A DNA stretch of 12,059 bases from positions 1-12,059 of the forward strand of contig CAMLDH010000090.1 of the NCBI GenBank assembly GCA_946478765.1. Direction: 5' to 3'. Shown one piece after another: positions 6,136 through 12,059 of the stretch. Origin of the DNA: an uncultured Oxalobacteraceae bacterium. Lineage in GTDB: Bacteria > Pseudomonadota > Gammaproteobacteria > Burkholderiales > Burkholderiaceae. Position 1 is the stretch's first letter, and every line of letters starts with the position of its first letter. Made by a program: the position numbers and the translations under genes. Under the pieces are notes generated by a model. That model was not told the DNA's origin and made no database searches. It saw only the letters and a program-made list of their open reading frames with translations.

Positions 6136-8415
6136 ATGAACCTGACACCCACGGATTCAACATTATCAGCTGCGCCGAACAGCCGAGTTGCCCCTGAGCG
6201 CTCGGTTTCAAAAGCCGCACCTCCCAAGTCCGACCCGAGTTCGCACCCGTCGAACACCAGCGTTGCATCCGTCACGCAACTGACCGCCAAACTTGCCGAA
6301 TACCTGACCCCTTCCGAGCTGAAGAAGGTCAAGGAAGCATATCGCTTTTCGGACGAGATGCATCTGGGCCAGATGCGCATGTCAGGCGAACCCTACATCT
6401 CACATCCGATTGCCGTCGCCGAAATCTGCGCCGACTGGAAGCTCGACGCGCAAGCGATCATGGCAGCCTTGCTGCATGACGTGATGGAAGACCAGGATGT
6501 CAAAAAGGACGAGCTGATCGAGCGTTTCGGCGCACCGGTCGCGACTCTGGTCGACGGTTTGTCGAAGCTCGAAAAAATCGAATTCCAGAGCCAGATCGAG
6601 GCGCAGGCGGAGAATTTCCGCAAGATGTTGCTGGCGATGGCGCGTGACGTCCGTGTCATCCTGGTCAAGCTGGCCGATCGCTTGCACAACATGCGCACGC
6701 TGGGCGCGATGTCGGCCGAGAAGAAGCGTCGCATCGCGCGCGAGACGATGGAAGTCTATGTGCCGATTGCCCATCGTCTCGGCCTCAACAATATCTATCG
6801 CGAGCTGCAGGATTTGTCGTTCTCGCATCTGTATCCGGTGCGCTACCGCACGCTCGGAAAAGCCGTCAAGGCGGCGCGCGGCAACCGGCGTGAAGTCGTT
6901 AGCAAGATCCTGGACGCGGTCAACACGACGCTCGCCGCCGCCGGCATCAACGCCCAAGTGTATGGCCGCGAAAAAACGCTGTTCGGCATCTATCGCAAGA
7001 TGCGCAACAAGCGTTTGTCGTTTTCACAAGTGCTGGATGTGTACGGTTTTCGCGTGGTGGTCGACAGCTTTGCGAATTGTTATGTCGCCCTAGGCACGCT
7101 GCATGCGCTGTACAAGCCGATGCCCGGCAAGTTCAAAGATTACATCGCGATTTCCAAGCTCAACGGCTACCAGTCGCTGCATACCACGCTGATCGGCCCG
7201 TACGGTACGCCGGTTGAATTCCAGATCAGAACGCAAGACATGCATCGCGTCGCAGAATCCGGCGTTGCTGCGCACTGGCTGTACAAAAACGGCGAAGGCA
7301 GCCTGACCGACTTGCAGCAACGCACCCACGCGTGGCTGCAATCCTTGCTTGATATCCAGAAGCAAACCGGTGATTCGGCCGAATTCCTGGAACACGTGAA
7401 GGTCGATCTGTTCCCGGATTCGGTCTACGTGTTCACGCCAAAATCGAAAATCATCGCGCTGCCGCGCGGCGCGACTGCACTCGATTTTGCATACACGATT
7501 CATACCGATGTCGGCGACCAGACCATCGCCGCCAAGATCAATCACGAGCAGGCGCCGTTGCGCACCGAATTGCGCAACGGCGACATCGTGGAAATCATCA
7601 CGTCGACGACCTCCCGCCCGAGCCCGAACTGGCTCACGTTTGTACGGACCGGCAAGGCGCGCTCGGCAATCCGGCATCATTTACGTACCATCAACCTGTT
7701 CGAATCGATCGAACTCGGGAAGCGTTTGCTGGCACAAGCGCTGATCGGCCTGAATCTCGATCCTGCGCTGCCCGAGCCGCTGGCCGAGCGATTAATGAAT
7801 GAATCGAGCGCCAAATCGCTCGATGAGCTGTACGCCGATATCGGCGTGGGCAAGCGCATGGCAGCATTGGTCGCACGTCATATTCTGGGACTGGTGGAAG
7901 ACAATACCTTGCCGCAATCCGCGCTCGACAAACAAGGCGGGGGTGTCGCGTCAGGCAAGCTCGATCCGGTCATGATCTATGGCAGTGAAGGCGTCTCGGT
8001 GCAATTGGCGCAATGCTGCCTGCCGATTCCCGGCGATAGCATTATTGGGCAGTTGAAACGGGATCAGGGCATCGTCGTGCATACCGCCGACTGCGACCTC
8101 GCGAAACGCCATCGCCACAAGGAGCCGGACCGCTGGATCGATGTGGTGTGGGGTTCCGATTTGAACCGGCGCTTCGATTGCCACATCATGTTACTGGTCA
8201 AGAATGAAAAAGGCGTGCTGGCCCGTATCGCTGCAGAAATCGGTGAATCGGATGCCAACATCACCTATGTCGGCATGGATGACGATAAAGACCACCAATT
8301 GATGACGCAACTGCGCTTTACGGTGCAGGTCGAGGATCGCATCCATCTCGCTCGCTTGATGCGCAATGTGCACCGGATTCCGGGTGTGACGAGAGTCCTG
8401 CGCGAGCGGGGTTAG
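6136..8415 (+). CDS. spoT: SpoT, bifunctional (p)ppGpp synthetase/hydrolase (RSH)
   Basis: The protein has 759 residues with the full long-RSH layout. The HD hydrolase domain (about 65-220) has H90 of YISHP, H114-D115 with E118-D119 in LLHDVMEDQD, and LADRLHNMRTL (179-189). The synthetase domain (about 270-380) has YGREKTLFGIYRKM (276-289), DVYGFRVVVD (301-310), NGYQSLHTT (343-351) and EFQIRT (361-366). KFKD (332-335) fills the site that is RxKD in bifunctional enzymes and ExDD in synthetase-only RelA, so it is SpoT-type. The TGS domain is at about 423-487, the conserved Cys pair AQCCLPIPGD at 625-634, and an ACT domain at about 683-757. Both activities should work. The first 48 residues are low-complexity (Ser/Pro/Thr/Ala) and not conserved. 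The ATG at 6136 is 39 bases after rpoZ and lacks a Shine-Dalgarno. Confidence 0.97.
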   Translation: MNLTPTDSTLSAAPNSRVAPERSVSKAAPPKSDPSSHPSNTSVASVTQLTAKLAEYLTPSELKKVKEAYRFSDEMHLGQMRMSGEPYISHPIAVAEICADWKLDAQAIMAALLHDVMEDQDVKKDELIERFGAPVATLVDGLSKLEKIEFQSQIEAQAENFRKMLLAMARDVRVILVKLADRLHNMRTLGAMSAEKKRRIARETMEVYVPIAHRLGLNNIYRELQDLSFSHLYPVRYRTLGKAVKAARGNRREVVSKILDAVNTTLAAAGINAQVYGREKTLFGIYRKMRNKRLSFSQVLDVYGFRVVVDSFANCYVALGTLHALYKPMPGKFKDYIAISKLNGYQSLHTTLIGPYGTPVEFQIRTQDMHRVAESGVAAHWLYKNGEGSLTDLQQRTHAWLQSLLDIQKQTGDSAEFLEHVKVDLFPDSVYVFTPKSKIIALPRGATALDFAYTIHTDVGDQTIAAKINHEQAPLRTELRNGDIVEIITSTTSRPSPNWLTFVRTGKARSAIRHHLRTINLFESIELGKRLLAQALIGLNLDPALPEPLAERLMNESSAKSLDELYADIGVGKRMAALVARHILGLVEDNTLPQSALDKQGGGVASGKLDPVMIYGSEGVSVQLAQCCLPIPGDSIIGQLKRDQGIVVHTADCDLAKRHRHKEPDRWIDVVWGSDLNRRFDCHIMLLVKNEKGVLARIAAEIGESDANITYVGMDDDKDHQLMTQLRFTVQVEDRIHLARLMRNVHRIPGVTRVLRERG

Positions 8416-8427
8416 CAGGCGCGCCTG
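8416..8427. repeat. Perfect 12-base palindrome directly after spoT
   Basis: CAGGCGCGCCTG begins on the base after the spoT stop codon, in the 85-base gap between the convergent spoT and DUF3422 genes. There is no loop and no T-run, so it is not a normal intrinsic terminator. The rest of the gap has only weak four-base dyads (for example GGCG and CGCC near 8450). I see no clear terminator for either gene. Confidence 0.5.
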
Positions 8428-8500
8428 TCCCTATGTTGTTGGGATTTGCGGCGCTCACCGCCAACCTGTCTCCTCCATATCCATGTCAGTGCCGCACTGT

Positions 8501-9841
8501 TCAAGCCACGTGCATGCTCTTGTGTATCCTGCGCACGCCCAACCAGACACCCACGGCGATTATCGGCAGCAGAATGCCGGTTGCGATATCCGGATTGACT
8601 GGCCATCCGGCCGCCTTCGCCGCCTTGCCGGCATAATTGAACAAGCCTGCCAGATAATAAGAAATCGCGACCACTGACAGCCCTTCCACCGCTTGTTGCA
8701 AGCGCAACTGCTGGGCTGCACGCGTATTGAGCGATTGCAGGATTTTGCGATTCTGCTGCTCCTGCACGATACCGACCCGGGTACGCAACAAATCATTGGT
8801 GTGCGCAATGCGTTCGGCCAGCGCCTCCTGCCGTCGCGCAATCGATTCGCAAGTGCTCATGGCAGGCGCCAGTCGCCTATCCATGAATTCCGCCACGGTC
8901 GGCACACCGTCGATACGCGCTTCGCGCAATTCTTCAATGCGTGCACGTACCAGCCGGAAATACGCCTGTGACGCAGAAAAGCGATAACTGTTTTCGAGCG
9001 ACAGTTTTTCAATGCGCGCCGCCAAACTGGTAATGGTGCGCAGCAATCCCTGCTCGTCGTCGGCGTGGTCGACATCCCCCATCGCTTCATCGGTATCGAC
9101 CATCGCAGCGGTCAGCATCGCCAATTCGCTTTCAATTGCATTCAGGATCGGCGCGGCTTGTTGCGCATTCGGCAAACCGAGCAAGGCCATCATGCGGTAG
9201 GTTTCGATTTCCAGCACGCGCTGTACCAGGCGCCCGGCCTGCTGCTCATGAAAACCGGTATCGCGTACCACGAAGCGGCTGAAACCATCGGACTGAATCA
9301 GGAAATCAGTCCAGATTTGGCCGTCCTGCAGCGTGCGGCTGCCGACCAGCATATTTCCCTCAAAAACACGCCGCATCGCAGGCTCGGGCGCATCCGCAGC
9401 AGAATTGGCACGATCCAGCACCACATGCGCCGCCACCATGATTTTGCCCTGCAAACCGGCCAGCCATTCCTGCGGAATATGGGACAACGGCACGCGCTCG
9501 AATGCGCCGGCGATCGGCAGGTTTTCTTCGTGTGTCTGAGCAAAAGTGTAAGTCGCGAATTCGGCATGACATTCCCATTTCAAGCGAAACCGGCCGAAAT
9601 CGTGAAAGAAATATTTGGCTTCCGTGCTGGGGCTGGACACGCCGAAATAAGTGCACAATGCAGATAACGCTGCATGCTGCACGGCTACGTTGTCGCTGCT
9701 GACGCCCGCCTCGTTGCGCACATACACCGCCAGATGCGTGAGACTCTCGGGCGCATCCATACGCAAAAAAGGACGCGAATGCACTTCTGCGGCCAACGGC
9801 ACGCGTAGCGGATGATTCAAATTGGAATAAACGATGGCCAT
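8501..9841 (-). CDS. DUF3422 membrane-anchored protein of unknown function
   Basis: The protein has 446 residues and opens with the family-like NLNHPLRVPLAAEVHSRP (7-24). I recognise it as DUF3422, a family with no assigned activity. The N-terminal half (to about 230) looks like a mixed soluble domain. A long, charged, probably coiled-coil helical region follows at about 240-385 (for example LRTRVGIVQEQQNRKILQSL). Two hydrophobic helices lie at the extreme C terminus, about 388-402 and 419-436, followed by the basic end RRIHKSMHVA. This soluble domain, long helices, terminal membrane hairpin order recalls CorA-type channels in outline only; no GMN motif is seen. I chose the ATG at 9839-9841, two residues before IVYSNLNHP; the frame continues up to a TTG at 9943 but that part runs through a hairpin and looks non-coding. 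No Shine-Dalgarno is seen. It is convergent with spoT. Confidence 0.88.
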   Translation of the reverse strand: MAIVYSNLNHPLRVPLAAEVHSRPFLRMDAPESLTHLAVYVRNEAGVSSDNVAVQHAALSALCTYFGVSSPSTEAKYFFHDFGRFRLKWECHAEFATYTFAQTHEENLPIAGAFERVPLSHIPQEWLAGLQGKIMVAAHVVLDRANSAADAPEPAMRRVFEGNMLVGSRTLQDGQIWTDFLIQSDGFSRFVVRDTGFHEQQAGRLVQRVLEIETYRMMALLGLPNAQQAAPILNAIESELAMLTAAMVDTDEAMGDVDHADDEQGLLRTITSLAARIEKLSLENSYRFSASQAYFRLVRARIEELREARIDGVPTVAEFMDRRLAPAMSTCESIARRQEALAERIAHTNDLLRTRVGIVQEQQNRKILQSLNTRAAQQLRLQQAVEGLSVVAISYYLAGLFNYAGKAAKAAGWPVNPDIATGILLPIIAVGVWLGVRRIHKSMHVA

Positions 9842-9877
9842 GGCAAAAATGAAAAATAAAATACATGAAGAGTGCCG

Positions 9878-9902
9878 CAATGCCGTTGCGACAACGGCAT
9901 TG
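9878..9902. repeat. Perfect 11-bp hairpin upstream of the DUF3422 gene
   Basis: CAATGCCGTTG (9878-9888) and CAACGGCATTG (9892-9902) are perfect inverted arms around a three-base loop. The hairpin is 36 bases before the DUF3422 ATG and about 128 bases after the greB stop. On the minus strand it is followed by CGGCACTCTTC, not a U-tract. On the plus strand only TTTG follows. It could be a leader hairpin, an operator, or a weak end signal for greB. An AT-rich dyad (GATTTTT with AAAAATC, about 9927-9949) lies beside it. Confidence 0.65.
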
Positions 9903-10029
9903 TTTGCCTGTGAATCTGTGAAGATGATTTTTTGATGATGCAAAAATCGTCAGCGAAACTCGGCAATGGCAATCCGCCCAGCACCAACGAATACGATCGA
10001 ATGATTAGCGGTGCGCTTGATTCAATCGA

Positions 10030-10584
10030 TTACCGGGCCGGATAACGGACCTCGGTAATTTGAAGTTCTTCTTTACCGCCTGGCGTCTGCAGCACGACCG
10101 ACTCCCCTTCGTGCGCCTTGGTCAACGCCCGTGCAACCGGCGATATCCAACTGATCTTGCCATTCAACGGATCAATTTCATCGATCCCGACGATGGTGAC
10201 CGTACGCTCCTCCCCGGCCTGATTCTCATACACCACCGTCGCGCCGAAAAATATCTGGTCGCTACCTTCATGCACGCTCGGGTCCACCACTTCGGCAAGA
10301 TCCAGACGCTTGGTCAAGAACCGGATGCGCCGGTCGATTTCGCGCAAACGCCGCTTACCGTAGATATAGTCGCCGTTCTCCGAACGATCGCCGTTGGATG
10401 CCGCCCACGATACGATGCGCACCACTTCCGGCCGATCCACGTCGATCAGCTGCAGTAATTCGTCTTTCAAACGTTGATGGCCCTGCGGCGTGATGTAGTT
10501 CTTGGCGCCCGCCGGAATCGCCGGCAATGCCCCCTCCACATCATCATCGTCGTCGTCGCGCTCTTTTACAAATGCCTTGTTCAT
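10030..10584 (-). CDS. greB: GreB, transcript cleavage factor
   Basis: The protein has 184 residues. GreB enters the RNA polymerase secondary channel and stimulates cleavage of backtracked RNA, rescuing stalled complexes. The N-terminal coiled coil runs at about 30-100 and carries the GreB-type signature WAASNGDRSENGDYIYGKRR (60-79), with the tip acids D66 and E69 that position catalytic Mg. The C-terminal FKBP-like domain (about 110-184) includes ISWISPVARAL (144-154). It is about 26 residues longer than E. coli GreB (158) because of an N-terminal extension with six Asp in a row (10-15). The ATG at 10582-10584 gives MNKAFVKER; an adjacent ATG at 10587 would add one Met. The frame extends into the upstream gene but that part is not GreB-like. 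No Shine-Dalgarno is seen. Confidence 0.96.
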   Translation of the reverse strand: MNKAFVKERDDDDDDVEGALPAIPAGAKNYITPQGHQRLKDELLQLIDVDRPEVVRIVSWAASNGDRSENGDYIYGKRRLREIDRRIRFLTKRLDLAEVVDPSVHEGSDQIFFGATVVYENQAGEERTVTIVGIDEIDPLNGKISWISPVARALTKAHEGESVVLQTPGGKEELQITEVRYPAR

Positions 10585-10591
10585 CATGCGT

Positions 10592-10619
10592 ATTGTAGCG
10601 GTGAAAACTAATTTTCCAA
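10592..10619 (-). promoter_or_regulatory. Candidate promoter for greB
   Basis: On the minus strand, TTGGAA (10619-10614) and TACAAT (10597-10592) are spaced by 16 bases. The -10 box ends only four bases before the first of two tandem ATGs, so a start about seven bases downstream would give a leaderless or nearly leaderless greB mRNA. There is no Shine-Dalgarno. The -35 box lies inside the last codons of the EAL-HDOD gene. The -10 match is good and the -35 match moderate; the call is inference. Confidence 0.4.
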
Positions 10620-11909
10620 ATGTGCAAGATGATTGCTCCACTCAAATGCGGCCAATTGCATCCTGTAGAGTTCGTCGCTGGAAAGCTGCAGCTCTTGCAG
10701 TAGCTGTCCAAGCAGTGCGCTCGATTCCTCAATCCGTTCCATATATTCAGTGAGCTTGAGCAGGTTGCCGAAAAATCCGGTGCGCTTCAAAAGCGCATCC
10801 GCGATCTCATCGACGACCGGGATTTGCTCCAGAATTTTTTCCATCGGCAAGCCAAACAAGGTATTCATCAACGACATCATGCCTACCGTAAATGCCGTAT
10901 CCACCATTGTGCGGTTGTTCGGTTGCAGTTGTTGCGTAATCAGTTCGAGCAGTTTGCCGCGCGTACTGGCCAACAGCAGCAAAGGCGACATTGCTTGATT
11001 GGCGTTGCCGGGTTCTGCATACAGCAATATCTGCAGCCAGCGCTGCAACTGGCGACGCCCCAGAATCACCAAGGCCTGCTTTAATGATTCAATGCGATAT
11101 CCGACGCCGGCTGCCGGCGTATTCACCAGTCGCAACAGCGCCAATCCCAATGCGGCGTCATGCTTGATGCTGCTCTCGATATCGACTGTGTCGGCGTCCG
11201 ACGCAATTTGCGACATGAGCTGAACAATCGCCAGTTGCGACGACGATAATTTTTTACCGGACATGATTACCGGTTTGGCAAAATAATATCCCTGAAAATA
11301 CTCGAATCCCAGATCGAGACACTCCTTGAATTGTTCCTGCGTTTCGACTTTTTCAGCCAGCAGCTTTTTCCTGTTGTGGGCAAACTGTGCACTTACGCGG
11401 GACAAGTCATCACGATCCATACCGACGATATCAATCTTGATCACTGAAACCCAGGGCATTAATCTTTGCAAATCCGACGAATCGGCAATGACGTCGTCCA
11501 GCGCAAACATGTATCCCGCCTTGGACAATTCGGCCACGCGGTCGACGATTTCAGTCGTGACCTGGACTGTCTCCAGAATCTCCAATACAACTTGATTCGA
11601 TGGGAGGAAGCTGACAAAGTCGCTCATCAACACAGAAGCATCGACATTGACGAATCCGCGCGAATTGCCGATCACGTTGGTCAGACCAAGTTCGGATGCA
11701 TGTGCGATGACCGATGCAGTTGCCGCCCGGCCGTCGGTGACATGGGCGTCACCGATTGCTGCGCCACGAAACAATAACTCGTACGCAACGAGACTCTGAT
11801 CACGATTCAAAATCGGTTGCCGTGCAAGAAAAAACTCTTTCAGGCGCTGGACTGGATCAACTGGATCGGAGGGACTATTAACCATTGAAGCACTGGTAGC
11901 GTTCATCAT
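10608..11909 (-). CDS. EAL-HDOD two-domain signalling protein (YuxH-like)
   Basis: The protein has 433 residues. An EAL (cyclic-di-GMP phosphodiesterase-type) domain spans about 25-215 and an HDOD domain about 222-420. In the EAL domain, the equivalents of the metal and catalytic residues appear present: E44 (YELLFRG, so EAL reads ELL), N88 (FVNVD), E110 and E113 (LEILE), D138-D139, K158 (IKID), E186 (AEKVE) and Q206 (FQGYYFAKP). Loop 6, usually DDFGTGYSS, reads DDVIADSSD and is clearly altered, so phosphodiesterase activity is uncertain; it may bind without hydrolysing. The HDOD domain carries IESSIKHDAALGLALLRLVN (residues 244-263), a fold found in signalling proteins, mostly without shown activity. 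No membrane segment is seen. It ends 20 bases before greB. The start is the first of two tandem ATGs (11907-11909). Confidence 0.92.
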   Translation of the reverse strand: MMNATSASMVNSPSDPVDPVQRLKEFFLARQPILNRDQSLVAYELLFRGAAIGDAHVTDGRAATASVIAHASELGLTNVIGNSRGFVNVDASVLMSDFVSFLPSNQVVLEILETVQVTTEIVDRVAELSKAGYMFALDDVIADSSDLQRLMPWVSVIKIDIVGMDRDDLSRVSAQFAHNRKKLLAEKVETQEQFKECLDLGFEYFQGYYFAKPVIMSGKKLSSSQLAIVQLMSQIASDADTVDIESSIKHDAALGLALLRLVNTPAAGVGYRIESLKQALVILGRRQLQRWLQILLYAEPGNANQAMSPLLLLASTRGKLLELITQQLQPNNRTMVDTAFTVGMMSLMNTLFGLPMEKILEQIPVVDEIADALLKRTGFFGNLLKLTEYMERIEESSALLGQLLQELQLSSDELYRMQLAAFEWSNHLAHLEN

Positions 11910-12059
11910 TTAAGCTCAGAATAAATTTGAGACATGAAGATTTACCGCTGCCGCTTAAAAATATTGCCTCATAGCATTCTACTTGCTTATTCCCGCATTT
12001 AGGGTTAACTGTACGATGCCCCTTCATTTTTGTTGTTAGTAGGAAAATAAAAACCATGC
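11910..12059. other. Upstream region of the EAL-HDOD gene and window edge
   Basis: These 150 AT-rich bases should hold the promoter of the EAL-HDOD gene. TAGAAT on the minus strand (about 11978-11983) is a possible -10 box without a good -35. At the very edge, ATG at 12056-12058 on the plus strand follows AGGA (12041-12044) by 11 bases and could start a divergent gene, but only one further base is visible, so I do not call it. Confidence 0.3.

Noticed and set aside
8416..8500. Bidirectional terminator between convergent spoT and DUF3422 genes
   Set aside because: Only a loop-free palindrome and four-base dyads are present, with no T-run on either side.
9842..9943. Upstream extension of the DUF3422 frame to a TTG at 9943
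   Set aside because: The added residues run through the perfect hairpin, and the family N terminus begins with the NLNHPLR region just after the ATG at 9841.
1..12059. tRNA or rRNA genes, CRISPR arrays, insertion sequences, phage or toxin-antitoxin genes
   Set aside because: I looked for these across both strands and saw none. All large frames are explained by housekeeping or signalling genes.

Overview
The window reads as a stretch of conserved chromosome from a betaproteobacterium of the order Burkholderiales. Oxalobacteraceae (Herminiimonas/Janthinobacterium-like) is my best guess, from gene order, protein sequence style and moderate GC content. That placement is inference; no rRNA or tRNA lies in the window. 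I see no integrase, transposase, CRISPR array, tRNA or rRNA gene.

Layout. Positions 1-3750 are a minus-strand block, read right to left: a cytosolic Ser/Thr protein kinase, a PP2C-type phosphatase, RNase PH (rph), the ITP/XTP pyrophosphatase (rdgB) and the start of hemW, cut by the left edge. A 53-base near-perfect inverted repeat lies between kinase and phosphatase. A strong intrinsic terminator lies between rph and rdgB. rdgB and hemW overlap by ATGA. A 164-base divergent spacer follows, then a plus-strand block: yicC (3915-4832), 392 bases with no gene, then gmk, rpoZ and spoT (5225-8415). Positions 8501-11909 are minus strand again: a DUF3422 membrane-anchored protein of unknown function, greB, and an EAL-HDOD signalling protein. 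The last 150 bases are the upstream region of the EAL-HDOD gene and may hold the start codon of a plus-strand gene at the edge.

How the genes fit together. Two themes run through the window. One is RNA turnover and nucleotide hygiene: YicC, RNase PH, RdgB. The other is (p)ppGpp and transcription control: Gmk makes GDP, RpoZ carries the N-terminal MAR residues of ppGpp site 1, SpoT makes and destroys (p)ppGpp, and GreB works in the RNA polymerase secondary channel. The kinase/phosphatase pair adds reversible Ser/Thr phosphorylation, and the EAL-HDOD protein adds a possible cyclic-di-GMP link.

Most genes are ordinary housekeeping genes. The points that deserve a second look are non-coding or at motif level: the palindrome at 2688-2740, the internal terminator at 930-968, possible leaderless starts of spoT and greB, a pentapeptide shared by the tails of the kinase and the phosphatase, and the unexplained 392-base gap before gmk. 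I do not see a convincing new multi-gene system.
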